Assembly (NCBI GenBank): GCA_035570935.1
Contig: DATMKU010000413.1
Span: 1-37,729, forward strand
Source: AP-15 sp035570935
Lineage (GTDB): Bacteria; Pseudomonadota; Alphaproteobacteria; ATCC43930; CGMCC-115725
DNA length: 37,729 nt
Direction: 5' to 3'
In this document: positions 7,556-16,554 of the stretch, piece after piece
Position numbering within the stretch: position 1 is the first letter of the stretch
Layout: each line of letters starts with the position of its first letter
The notes under the pieces: model-generated
What the model was told of the DNA's origin: nothing
The model's database searches: none
What the model saw: the letters and a program-made list of their open reading frames with translations, nothing else
Program-made: the position numbers and the translations under genes

Positions 7556-10306
7556 ATGTCAGCAACAACGAGCGCCGGGCCAGCCGAAACCATAGCCTGG
7601 CACGCTGTCGCGATCGACCAGGTGACCGGCAGGCTGAACACCGACCCGGCACGCGGATTGGATGCGAGCGAGGCATCGCTGCGCCTGTCTCGATACGGCC
7701 CGAACCGCCTGCCGGAGGGGAAAAAACGCACCGCTCTGATGCGGTTTCTCGCCCAGCTCAACAATGTCCTGGTCTACGTCTTGCTCGCCGCCGGCTTCGT
7801 CAAATTGATGGTCGGGCTGTGGCTCGACGCCGGGGTCATATTGGGGGTGGTCGTGATCAACGCCCTGCTCGGCTTCATCCAGGAGGGCAAGGCGGAGAAG
7901 GCTCTCGATTCGATCCGCAACATGCTTTCGGCCGAGGCTCGGGCCCTGCGCGGCGGCGAGACCCGCCTGATCCCGGCCGAGGAGCTGGTGCCGGGCGATG
8001 TCGTGTTGCTCGAATCGGGCGACCGGATTCCGGCCGACCTTCGTCTCGCCGATGTCAAAAACCTGCGCACCGAAGAGGCCGCGCTCACCGGCGAGTCGGT
8101 GCCCGTTGACAAGACGACGGCCGCCGTGTCGGAACGAGCAACGGTGGGCGACCGAGAAGGGATGGCGTTCTCCGGGACGCTGGTGTCGTCCGGGCGGGGC
8201 AAAGGGGTCGTCGTCGCTACCGGCAGCGACACCGAACTTGGCCGGATCAACCAGATGATGGCCGGGGTGAGCGCGCTCGACACCCCGCTGCTGCGCCAGA
8301 TCAAAAAGTTCGGCTATGCGATCACGGCGGTCATCGCCGTCGTCGCCGTCATCGTATTCGCCTATGGCCGGTGGGTCCGCGGGATGGATTTCGTCGCCAT
8401 CTTTCAGGCGGTCGTCAGCATCGCCGTGTCGGTGATCCCGGAAGGGCTCCCCGCCTTGATTACCGTGACCTTGGCAATCGGTGTGCAGCGCATGGCCCAG
8501 CGCAACGCCATCATCCGCCGGCTGCCGGCGGTGGAAACGCTGGGCTCGGTCTCCCGGATCTGCTCGGACAAGACTGGGACGCTGACCTTGATGGAAATGA
8601 TGGTGGTGTCGGCGGTGACGGCCGACGGCGTCTGCAAGGTCACCGGCGAGGGCTACGCGCCCGAGGGCACGGTCCTAAAGGACGGGCAACCGGCGGCGCC
8701 GGACGATCCGGTCCTTCGGCTGATGGGGCGGGTCTCGCTGCTTTGCAACGATGCCGAGATGCGCCGGGAAGGAGAGGTTTGGAAGGTCGAAGGCGACCCG
8801 ACCGAGGGGGCGCTCTACCCATTTGCCAACAAGCTCGGCATGGAGCGGCCGAACGAGCAGACCGTCTATCCGCGGATCGACGCGATCCCGTTCGAGTCGG
8901 AACACCGGTTTATGGCGACATTGCACCAAGACGCCGCCGGCAAGCAGCTGATTTTGGTCAAAGGGGCGCCGGAAGTCATCTTTGATCATTGCGATCGTCA
9001 GGCGGTCGGGGGCGGTCCGGCCGCGCCCATCGACCGTCATCGTTTCGAGCGAGCATCGGATGAACTGGCGGCGCAGGGGGAACGGGTGCTCGCCCTCGCC
9101 TGGCTCGAAGATCCTGGGCTGAATGCCGGGAATCTCGCCCCGGCGGACCTGCCGAAAAACCTGGTCTTGCTCGGCCTGATCGGCTTGCTCGATCCGCCGC
9201 GCAAGGAGGCCATCGAAGCCGTGACCGAGTGCCACGCCGGCGGCATCCGCGTGACGATGATCACCGGCGACCACAAGATCACCGCAGCGGCGATCGCCAA
9301 CATGCTCGGGATCGGCGACGGGAAGACGGCTCTCAGCGGGGCTGAGATCGAGGAAATGGACACCGCGACATTGCAAGCGCGGGTGCAGGAGGTCGATGTC
9401 TTCGCGCGCGCGAGCCCGGAGCACAAGCTCCGCCTCGTCAAGGCGATCCAGGCGAACAAGCAGATCGTGGCAATGACCGGCGACGGGGTGAACGACGCCC
9501 CGTCGCTCAAAAAAGCCGATGTCGGGGTGGCGATGGGGATCAAGGGCACCGAGGTCACCAAGGAGGCGGCCGAGATGGTGCTGGCCGACGACAATTTCGC
9601 CTCGATCACCGCCGCGATCAAGGAGGGCCGGACCGTCTACAACAACATCGAAAAGGCCATGTTGTTTATGTTGCCCACCAACGTTGCCCAGGCGCTCGTG
9701 ATCATGGCGGCGATTTTTATTGGTTTTACAGCGCCGATCACGGCGCCGCAGATCTTGTGGGTCAACATGGTGACCTCGGTGGCGCTGGGGCTCGTCATTT
9801 CGTTTGAGCCGCACGAGCTCGACGTCATGCACCGGCTGCCGCGCGCGGTCGATCGGCCGATCCTCGACGGCTTTGGCATATGGCGCGTCGTCTTTGTGGG
9901 GCTGGCGCTGCTGGCGCTCACCCTGTGGGCGTTTTTTTGGATGAAATCGAAGGGTGCGCCGGACGAACTCGCCCGCGCGGTCGCGGTAAACGCGCTCGTG
10001 ATCGGCCAGGTGTTCTATCTGCTCAACAGCCGCTACAAGCTCGATTCCTCGCTGTCGCTCACCGCCCATCTCGGCAACAAATATTTGGCGATGGGGGTCG
10101 GCGCGGTCGTGGTCTTGCAGCTCCTGTTCACCTATACGCCGCCGTTCCAAGAACTATTCGAGACCGCGGCGATCCCGCTGCGGGTTTGGCCCTGGCTGTT
10201 CGCCGGCGGCTTTGTGTTCTTTCTGGTGGTGGAGGCGGAGAAGCTGATCATCCGCACGACGCGACGCCCGACGCCCGCTCCGGTTCTGCGAGAAAGAACC
10301 GCTTAA
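7556..10306 (+). CDS. P-type cation-transporting ATPase (P2-like)
   Basis: A 916-residue inner-membrane pump with all catalytic motifs: TGES at 178-181 (actuator), PEGLP at 295-299 in M4, DKTGTLT with phosphorylated Asp338, and TGDGVNDAP at 641-649. About ten membrane helices and no N-terminal metal-binding domain place it with the P2-type (SERCA/PMCA-like) pumps. In M6 the segment VNMVTSVALG has Ser741 where Ca2+ pumps have the ligand Asp of the NxxTD motif, so it is probably not a standard calcium ATPase; bacterial relatives of this kind are annotated only as cation pumps. After DKTGTLT the usual xNxM is LMEM. A ggagg site precedes the start. It is the last gene of the phosphate operon, ending before a palindrome at 10310. 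Confidence 0.93.
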   Translation: MSATTSAGPAETIAWHAVAIDQVTGRLNTDPARGLDASEASLRLSRYGPNRLPEGKKRTALMRFLAQLNNVLVYVLLAAGFVKLMVGLWLDAGVILGVVVINALLGFIQEGKAEKALDSIRNMLSAEARALRGGETRLIPAEELVPGDVVLLESGDRIPADLRLADVKNLRTEEAALTGESVPVDKTTAAVSERATVGDREGMAFSGTLVSSGRGKGVVVATGSDTELGRINQMMAGVSALDTPLLRQIKKFGYAITAVIAVVAVIVFAYGRWVRGMDFVAIFQAVVSIAVSVIPEGLPALITVTLAIGVQRMAQRNAIIRRLPAVETLGSVSRICSDKTGTLTLMEMMVVSAVTADGVCKVTGEGYAPEGTVLKDGQPAAPDDPVLRLMGRVSLLCNDAEMRREGEVWKVEGDPTEGALYPFANKLGMERPNEQTVYPRIDAIPFESEHRFMATLHQDAAGKQLILVKGAPEVIFDHCDRQAVGGGPAAPIDRHRFERASDELAAQGERVLALAWLEDPGLNAGNLAPADLPKNLVLLGLIGLLDPPRKEAIEAVTECHAGGIRVTMITGDHKITAAAIANMLGIGDGKTALSGAEIEEMDTATLQARVQEVDVFARASPEHKLRLVKAIQANKQIVAMTGDGVNDAPSLKKADVGVAMGIKGTEVTKEAAEMVLADDNFASITAAIKEGRTVYNNIEKAMLFMLPTNVAQALVIMAAIFIGFTAPITAPQILWVNMVTSVALGLVISFEPHELDVMHRLPRAVDRPILDGFGIWRVVFVGLALLALTLWAFFWMKSKGAPDELARAVAVNALVIGQVFYLLNSRYKLDSSLSLTAHLGNKYLAMGVGAVVVLQLLFTYTPPFQELFETAAIPLRVWPWLFAGGFVFFLVVEAEKLIIRTTRRPTPAPVLRERTA

Positions 10307-10309
10307 CCT

Positions 10310-10360
10310 CCATACGACGATCGAGATCGCGATCTCGATCGTATGGATCGCGCGGTTTTT
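10310..10360 (+). terminator. Palindromic transcription terminator candidate
   Basis: A stem of about 16 base pairs with a 3-base bulge spans 10310-10346 and contains a perfect 20-base palindrome (atcgagatcgcgatctcgat). A run of five T follows at 10356-10360, nine bases past the stem. It lies just after the P-type ATPase stop and between convergent genes. The offset of the T run makes intrinsic termination likely but not certain. Confidence 0.5.
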
Positions 10361-10426
10361 CGCCTGGGAACTGCTCGGACTGCCTTACGGACCCGGCTGA
10401 CCGGCAGCGCGTTCTTGGCCTACGCG

Positions 10427-11833
10427 TTATCGCCGGCCGGCCATCTTCTCGGCTGATGGCGCGGGGCGCAAGAATGCCGCGATCGTACCCGCGTCACGGC
10501 CGATCATGGTTTGTCCGGCGGCGACCAGCGCATCGACCTGCTCGCGCGGCAGGGTAAGCCCGGTGCGGATCGCGACGAGCCGCGCCCGCGTCGCGGGGTC
10601 GGGATAGTCGGACAGGCTGACCCGCAGCACCTTCGCCGCCACGTCATCACACGGATAGCCGTCGATGACGGGGCCCTGACGGCAGCGGAGTTGGCGCAAT
10701 TTGTCGGCAAGGTCGTCGACGGTGCTCTCGACCGCGATCAGGGTCTCGATGTTGTAAGCCCCGATCTGCGCGCTCGTAACCGCCGAGACGATCTGGCCGA
10801 GCCCGGTCACGATGCGCTGCCGCGGCCAGTTCGGGTTTGGCGCCGACTGGCCGTCGACGCTGATCACCAGGATGCGGCGAACCAGCGTCAATTGGGCCGC
10901 GAACCGGCCCATCCTCGTATCCAGCAGCAGCATGTCGTTGAGCAATACCCGCAATGCCAGATTGTCCGAGATCCCGCCATCCATCAGGTGGATCCACTCG
11001 ACCCGCTGACCGTTGGAATAGCGGTAAAGGTTTTCCAGTAATGCCCGGGTGCGCAAATCGTTTTGGGCGCGGTCCCACGCCGTCGGCGGCACCGGCGACG
11101 GCAGCGGACAATCGCGCCCGCGATAGTTGCGCAAGGTTACCGGCCCGAACAGCACTGGAAAGCCGTTGGAGGCGGCGACCGCGCGGGCGACCGGCAGGCT
11201 CGCCAGATCGGAGCAGATTACGTCAAAGGTCTGCGGCAGAAAGCCGAACGGGCTGCCAAAGCTGATGTCGGTGGCGTTGATGCTGATTTGCGGGCGGCCG
11301 CGGCGGTAGAGATCGGCAAAGGTCGCGCCGTGAAACATCAGCCGGTCGTAGACTTGGGTCATCCTGTCGTTGGTGCCGACCAGCGGATTGAACACCCAAT
11401 CCCAATTCCACGGCAGCAGAAAGGTCCCCCAGATATAGGCCTCGATGTCGGCGTAGAGGAATTCATCGGGAAAGGTTGCGAACGACTTCTCGCCGTAGAG
11501 GCCGAAATGCGCCGCCGGAAAGGACCCACCGGAAACGCCGGACAGCTGGTCGACCTCGTTGAGCAGGGTGCTGTCAGTTGCTTCGGGGCGAACATGGATG
11601 TCCCGCATCCCGCGCAATACGCCGAAAGCAAACGCCGCCGAGCGCTTGCCGCCGCCCGAGAGCGCGACCAGCACCAAGGCACTTTCGGCGCCGCCGCGGC
11701 GGTTCACGTCGAGCAGGCGGTATTCGGTATTGCCGGCGGCCGAATGCAGCGGCTCGTTCATCGGCACAACCAGCGAACCGCAGCCGCCGAGCAGCAGCGC
11801 CGCGACGAAACCAAGCACCTGCCATTTGCCCAT
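10427..11833 (-). CDS. Patatin-like phospholipase, predicted lipoprotein
   Basis: A 468-residue patatin-family acyl hydrolase. Unlike the other patatin in the window it is exported: residues 1-18 form a lipoprotein signal ending LLLGGC with Cys18 as the lipidation site. The core shows SGGGKRSAAF (59-68, oxyanion hole), the nucleophile motif GVSGG with Ser101, and DGG at 285-287 for the catalytic Asp. It is thus expected to be anchored in the envelope and to act on lipids in the periplasm or outer membrane; the substrate is unknown. It starts 51 bases after the AI-2E-family permease gene and may be the last gene of the long leftward operon. Confidence 0.88.
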   Translation of the reverse strand: MGKWQVLGFVAALLLGGCGSLVVPMNEPLHSAAGNTEYRLLDVNRRGGAESALVLVALSGGGKRSAAFAFGVLRGMRDIHVRPEATDSTLLNEVDQLSGVSGGSFPAAHFGLYGEKSFATFPDEFLYADIEAYIWGTFLLPWNWDWVFNPLVGTNDRMTQVYDRLMFHGATFADLYRRGRPQISINATDISFGSPFGFLPQTFDVICSDLASLPVARAVAASNGFPVLFGPVTLRNYRGRDCPLPSPVPPTAWDRAQNDLRTRALLENLYRYSNGQRVEWIHLMDGGISDNLALRVLLNDMLLLDTRMGRFAAQLTLVRRILVISVDGQSAPNPNWPRQRIVTGLGQIVSAVTSAQIGAYNIETLIAVESTVDDLADKLRQLRCRQGPVIDGYPCDDVAAKVLRVSLSDYPDPATRARLVAIRTGLTLPREQVDALVAAGQTMIGRDAGTIAAFLRPAPSAEKMAGRR

Positions 11834-11884
11834 GCACCCGACCGTGGCTGTTGAACTAGGATTGGAATGCTCGGGTGCCGCGCG

Positions 11885-12958
11885 CTAACGGCGTGCTCGG
11901 CCATCCGCGGCGCCGTCCGCCGAAAGTGCTATCGCGATGGCGCGGGAGGCGGGGTGCCTGGCGCAGAGGCTAGCGAGCGCGATCAGGATCGGCACGCCGA
12001 TAAACGCGCCGGCGATGCCCCACAGCATCCCCCAGAAAAACACGGCGAACAGCACCATGAACGGCGAGACCGAGACCGCCGCTCCGGCGACGCGCGGCTC
12101 GATGTAGCTGCCGACAACGAACTGGACGACATTGAGGCCGATAAATACCCAGACCGCCGACGAAAACGACTCGTATTGCGCCGCGGCAAAAAGCGTGGGC
12201 AGCAATGTCGCGACAAACGACCCGATAAACGGGATGAAGTTCAGGACGAAGGCAATCACGCCCCACTCGCGGCTGAGCTCGAGCCCGTAGGCGGCGGTGA
12301 AGGCCCAAAAGCCGAGCCCCGTCAGCACGCTCATGCCAAAGCGGACGAGCATGTAGGTCTGCAATCTGCCAGCGATCTCGGCGGCGGCGTCGACGGCGGT
12401 GGCGCCAAAGGCTCCGTCGCCGATCCGGCCGAGACGCCGCCCGAGCGGCTCCAATTCGAGAAGGCCGAGGATGACGAATATAAAGGTCACCAGAGCGAAG
12501 GTGACGATGCCTTGCAGGCTGCCGCCGATCCCGCGGATGACGCCGACGATCCACGACATGTTGAATTGCTCGGCAATCAGTTCGGCGGCGTAGAGGCCGC
12601 GCTGCTCCAACAGCTCCGCGACATGGTTGTAGAGGCCTTGCAGCCGCGCGGAGTTGGCGATGACCCACTGGGCGATCCTGCCAAAGCCCCAGACGATCAG
12701 CCAGCAGCCGACGCCGATCGCGAGCAGGGCGACGGCGGCGGTCAGCAGGATCGCGACCAGCTGCGGCAGCTGCCGCTTCAGCCGCCGCTGCAATGGCCAG
12801 ACCAGCGCGATGATGAACAGGGCGAAGGCGACCGGCGTCATCACGCTGCGCGTCACCCACAACGCCGCCAAGGTCAGCAGCACAGCGCAGATCAGCGCCG
12901 CGAGGCGAAGCGTGCGGTCGCCAGCCGGATTGGGCGGATTGTCGCGATCCACGGCCAT
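11885..12958 (-). CDS. AI-2E family transporter
   Basis: A 357-residue inner-membrane protein of the AI-2E/PerM permease family. It has an N-terminal pair of helices (about 20-60), a third helix, a soluble linker of about 80 residues, and a C-terminal bundle with family landmarks FVLNFIPFIGSFVATLLP and SYIEPRVAG. Family members have been linked to autoinducer-2 export and to Na+/H+ or Na+(Li+)/H+ antiport, so its place 17 bases after a Mrp-type antiporter subunit may mean a sodium or pH role rather than signalling. That reading is inference from context. The C-terminal 35 residues are polar and Ala/Arg-rich. Confidence 0.88.
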   Translation of the reverse strand: MAVDRDNPPNPAGDRTLRLAALICAVLLTLAALWVTRSVMTPVAFALFIIALVWPLQRRLKRQLPQLVAILLTAAVALLAIGVGCWLIVWGFGRIAQWVIANSARLQGLYNHVAELLEQRGLYAAELIAEQFNMSWIVGVIRGIGGSLQGIVTFALVTFIFVILGLLELEPLGRRLGRIGDGAFGATAVDAAAEIAGRLQTYMLVRFGMSVLTGLGFWAFTAAYGLELSREWGVIAFVLNFIPFIGSFVATLLPTLFAAAQYESFSSAVWVFIGLNVVQFVVGSYIEPRVAGAAVSVSPFMVLFAVFFWGMLWGIAGAFIGVPILIALASLCARHPASRAIAIALSADGAADGRARR

Positions 12959-12975
12959 TCCGCCTCAGCCGGCGC

Positions 12976-14610
12976 TCACTGCCACGCCAACAGGGCGGTG
13001 CCCAACAGGATCGCCACCGCCAGCAGCGACAGGCTCGCGACCGGCCATTGCCGCAGCCAGCCGTCGGCGCGCTCGATCGCCTCGCCCCAGGCGGCTGTTC
13101 GACGCAGCGCGGCTTCGCCGGCCACGACGATGTCGCCTGGCGGCACCGCCGGCAGCCGCGACCCCCAGCGCCAAAGCCCGCCAAAAAGAACGATCCCGAG
13201 CAATACCGGCCCCAGCGCCGCCAACAGCTTCCCCGGGGCCAGTGCATCAACCCGTGCGCCGGATTGGGCCAGCGGATAAAACGCCCACGGGACCGCGATC
13301 GCGGCGAACGCCGTCGCCAGCCAGGGCCGTGCGAGCCCGGCCGGCGACGGCGACCCCTGCGGGGCCGCTCGTCCGGTCGCCGCGAGCCGCTGTAGGAAAT
13401 GCAGCATCAGCAACGTGCTGCCGGCCGCCGCCAAGTTTGACATGAGGCTGACAAGCCCCTGTCCCAGCTCCGCCTTTACCGCGAGCTTTGCCAACGCGCC
13501 GCCGGTGAGGGGCAGCCCGCCGAGCCCCAGTGCTAACACCGCCGCGGGCAGCAGCACCGGCCACCAGCGCGGCCCGGCCGTGGCGGCGACGCCGATCGCG
13601 AGGAACAAGGCACCCTTGACCAGGATGTGGTTCGCCGCCGAGAAACTCGCGCCCAGCGCCGCGCCGGGGTCGCCCGCGGCCCATCCCATGCCGAGCACCG
13701 CCGCCAGCAACCCCGTCTGGCTGACACTCGAATAGGCCAGCACCGTCTTTGGGTTTTCCTGAGTGACCCCGACCACGACACCGTAAAAGGCCGAGAACAT
13801 TCCAGCGGCGGCCAAGGCTTCGCCCCATGCGGGCATCGCCACGCCCAATGGCAGAAAGCGGATCAGCCCGATGATTCCGGCCTTGACCGCAGCGCCACTC
13901 AGCACCGCAGCCGCCGGGGTCGGAGCCGCCCGATAGGCGAGCGGCATCCACACATGCCCCGGCACGAGCCCGATCTTGAGCCCAAAGCCCAGGATCAGCA
14001 GCGCCAATGAGGCCGCGCGCCACGGCGATGCCGGCAGCGCCGCCACCGTGTCGCGGATCAACAGGCTTCCGCTCGGCACGGCCTCCGCCATGAACACGAA
14101 CGCCATCAACAAAAAGGCCTCGCCCAATACCGCGAGCGCCACGTAGACCGTTCCCGCCCGCCGGCTGGCCGCTGTGCCGTCATCTATGACAAGGCCATAG
14201 GCCGCCAGACTGACGACGGAATAGGTCAAATAAAAGCTCACGAGGTCGGCCGCCATAAAGACGCCGAGGCTGCCGGTCAGGGTTAGCAGCCACCATTCGG
14301 AAAACCGTCCGGCATTCGGTCCGCCGCGCAAATGCGCCGCGGCGTAGGCGCCGGCGGCGATCCACAGCAGAGCGGCGGCCCCGAGCAATATCGCGGCAGG
14401 GACGTCGAGCGTCAGGGTCATGCGCAGCGGCGGCGGGAACATCACCAACGGCGCGGCGCCGGGCGCCAGCAATGCCGCCGCCAAGGCCGGCACCGGGGCT
14501 AACGCCAGCAATGCGGGCATGCGGTCCCGCAGCCGCCGCGAGACGCAGGCCCCCAGCATCGCGAGCGGTGTCGCCAGTGCTGCGACGAGCAATGCCTCCG
14601 CGGCGATCAT
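12976..14610 (-). CDS. NuoL/N/MrpD-like proton-translocating subunit (second copy)
   Basis: A 544-residue membrane protein of the complex I/Mrp antiporter-subunit family, with about 14 helices. Lysines of the proton path are present: Lys212 in GLKIGLVPGHVWMP, Lys243 in the following helix, and a lysine in TGGALAKLAVKAE. The glutamate normally found in TM5 (the WELMS-type motif of NuoM, NuoL and MrpD) is replaced: the segment reads FYLTYSVVSLAAY, with Ser131 at that place. It follows mrpD by 73 bases and probably supplies the membrane module that the N-terminal domain of MrpA provides in ordinary Mrp complexes, since no full MrpA exists here. It could equally be a HyfB-like accessory subunit. 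No hydrogenase or other catalytic module is encoded nearby. Confidence 0.85.
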   Translation of the reverse strand: MIAAEALLVAALATPLAMLGACVSRRLRDRMPALLALAPVPALAAALLAPGAAPLVMFPPPLRMTLTLDVPAAILLGAAALLWIAAGAYAAAHLRGGPNAGRFSEWWLLTLTGSLGVFMAADLVSFYLTYSVVSLAAYGLVIDDGTAASRRAGTVYVALAVLGEAFLLMAFVFMAEAVPSGSLLIRDTVAALPASPWRAASLALLILGFGLKIGLVPGHVWMPLAYRAAPTPAAAVLSGAAVKAGIIGLIRFLPLGVAMPAWGEALAAAGMFSAFYGVVVGVTQENPKTVLAYSSVSQTGLLAAVLGMGWAAGDPGAALGASFSAANHILVKGALFLAIGVAATAGPRWWPVLLPAAVLALGLGGLPLTGGALAKLAVKAELGQGLVSLMSNLAAAGSTLLMLHFLQRLAATGRAAPQGSPSPAGLARPWLATAFAAIAVPWAFYPLAQSGARVDALAPGKLLAALGPVLLGIVLFGGLWRWGSRLPAVPPGDIVVAGEAALRRTAAWGEAIERADGWLRQWPVASLSLLAVAILLGTALLAWQ

Positions 14611-14683
14611 GGCCCGGCATTCGCCATGGGCTTCAGCCCGGCCGGCGATTTCAATAGAGAGATTACCGACAACCGGCCGATGC

Positions 14684-16213
14684 TCACTTGAAGCCCAATA
14701 CCACCGGGTGCGGACGGCCGATCATCAGCAATTCCGAGGGCCGCAGCGGCACGAAACCGAGCAGCACCGCGAACAGCGCCAGCGCCAAGACCAGCATTTG
14801 CCGGGTCCGTGCTATGGGCGTCAGCAAGGTCAGCGGCTCGCTCGGATCGGCCAATGCCCGCGCCAACACCAAAAACACATAGCCGCCGGCGAGCAGCCCG
14901 CCGACGAGGACCACAAGCGCCCACCACCACTGGCCCTCCGCGACCGCCGCCGTCAACAGCATCGCCTTCGCGACAAAACCGCCGCTCGGCGGCAGACCCA
15001 TCAGCGACAAGCCGCCGAGCCCGAACGCAAAGATCGTAATCGGCAATGCCCGCCCGATGCCGGCGAGCCCGGCGATGCGGTCGTGCCCGAGCGCCTCGTA
15101 GACCAGCCCCGCCGCCATGAACATCGCGGCCTTGGCAAAAGCGTGCGAGACCGCTTGAAGCACGCCGCCAGTCCAGGCGGAATTGCCCCAGGGATGGCCC
15201 ACCTGCGACTTCCCGGAAAGCGGGAACATCAGGAACAGATAGCCGATCTGAGCGACCGTCGAGTAGGCGATCAGGAGCTTTAGACGCGCCTGCCGCAGAG
15301 CGAGGACGCTGCCGAACAGGATCGCCGCCGCCGCGAGCGCGCCGAGGAGTTGCGCCGCGGCTCGGTCGGCAAGGCCGGGCATCACGTCGAACCACAACCG
15401 CACGACCAGAAAGAACGGCGCCTTGACGACGAGCCCGGACAGCAGCGCGCTGGCCGGCGCCGGCGCCCCGGCATGGGCGGGCGGCAGCCACAAATGCAAC
15501 GGGTAGAGCGCCGCCTTGGCCAGCAGCCCCGCCGTCATCAAGGACAGCGCCACCCAGGCGAGCGGCTCCGCCCGCACCCGGCTCGACAAGAGGGCGATGT
15601 CGAGCGTGCCGTAGGCGCCGTAGAGCAACACGGTACCGAGCAGGTAGAGGACCGATCCGAGCAGCGCAAAGAGCAGGTAGCGCAATGCGGCCGCGAGCGT
15701 CTCGGCGCGCCCGTCGAGGCAGACGAGCGGCACCGCGGCAAACGTCAGCAATTCGAGGGCGACGAATAGATTGAACAGATCGGCGCCGAGAAAGACCGCG
15801 TTTAACGCCGCCCACACCGCCAGCAGCAAAGTCCAGAAGACCAGTGGCGCTCGTGCTTCCGCCCCCGGCGGCGTCGCAAATTGGGCACGCGCAAAAAGTC
15901 CGATCCCCGGGACCAGCAACGCGGCGGTGACGATCATCGCCGCGGACAGACCGTCGGCCCGCAAAGCCACGCCGAGCGGCGGGTGCCAGCCGCCGACAAC
16001 GTATTGCAGCACATTCCGCGAGCGCCACACACCGGCGGCGATCGCAGCCGCAACCGCGACGCCGAACGGCATCACGACAATAGCGACGCGCTCCGCATGA
16101 CGCCCACCGAGGAGGAAGGACAGCAATAGGCCGCCGACCGGCAGCATGATCGCGAGGACGAGGAGAAACCCGCCCGGCGTCGTCCCGGCCGACACGATCG
16201 CGGCATTCGGCAT
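14684..16213 (-). CDS. mrpD: Mrp Na+/H+ antiporter subunit D
   Basis: A 509-residue membrane protein of the MrpD/NuoN family, one of the ion-translocating subunits of the Mrp (Sha/Mnh) antiporter. About 14 helices are visible. Glu154 in FVALELLTF and Lys233 in LLAKAALYPLHLWLPPAH are the conserved charged residues of the proton path. The broken-helix region SYSTVAQIG-like stretch (AYSTVAQIGYLF) and GLPPSGGFVAKA also match. The ATG at 16213 overlaps the mrpC stop as TGATG; a TTG at 16219 would add two residues. Mrp complexes exchange cytoplasmic Na+ for external H+ and need all subunits, so this gene works with the neighbouring E, F, G, B and C genes. Confidence 0.9.
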   Translation of the reverse strand: MPNAAIVSAGTTPGGFLLVLAIMLPVGGLLLSFLLGGRHAERVAIVVMPFGVAVAAAIAAGVWRSRNVLQYVVGGWHPPLGVALRADGLSAAMIVTAALLVPGIGLFARAQFATPPGAEARAPLVFWTLLLAVWAALNAVFLGADLFNLFVALELLTFAAVPLVCLDGRAETLAAALRYLLFALLGSVLYLLGTVLLYGAYGTLDIALLSSRVRAEPLAWVALSLMTAGLLAKAALYPLHLWLPPAHAGAPAPASALLSGLVVKAPFFLVVRLWFDVMPGLADRAAAQLLGALAAAAILFGSVLALRQARLKLLIAYSTVAQIGYLFLMFPLSGKSQVGHPWGNSAWTGGVLQAVSHAFAKAAMFMAAGLVYEALGHDRIAGLAGIGRALPITIFAFGLGGLSLMGLPPSGGFVAKAMLLTAAVAEGQWWWALVVLVGGLLAGGYVFLVLARALADPSEPLTLLTPIARTRQMLVLALALFAVLLGFVPLRPSELLMIGRPHPVVLGFK

Positions 16214-16554
16214 CAGCAATGGGGGTCATCTGGGCGCGCGCCGATCGCTAGATCCGGCCGCAGCGTGACCCAACCGGTCTCGTGCAATAGTCGCAACACC
16301 AGCGCCACGGCGAGCGCCGTCGCGGCAAAAGCGACGACAATGCCGGTGATGACGAGCGCCTGCGGTATTGGATCGCTGGTGAACCCGGCTGCCGCGCCAC
16401 GGCGCGCGACGATCCCCAAGATGACGAAGACGCCGCCGCCGATCAGGTTGAAGGCGAGAATCTTGCGCAACGGATGCGGGTGCACGATCACGCCGTAAAG
16501 ACCGAGACCCGCCAGCGCCGCGCCGCACAGGCCGAACAAAGTCGCAGCGCTCAT
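16213..16554 (-). CDS. mrpC: Mrp antiporter subunit C (NuoK-like)
   Basis: A 113-residue protein with three membrane helices, homologous to NuoK of complex I. The segments GLYGVIVHPHPLRKILAFNL and DPIPQALVITGIVVAFAATA match MrpC, where PxxQALxLTxIVI is the family signature. It joins the antiporter-like subunits in the membrane arm. Its ATG overlaps the preceding fused mrpB stop by four bases (ATGA), and its stop overlaps the mrpD start. Confidence 0.92.
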   Translation of the reverse strand: MSAATLFGLCGAALAGLGLYGVIVHPHPLRKILAFNLIGGGVFVILGIVARRGAAAGFTSDPIPQALVITGIVVAFAATALAVALVLRLLHETGWVTLRPDLAIGARPDDPHC

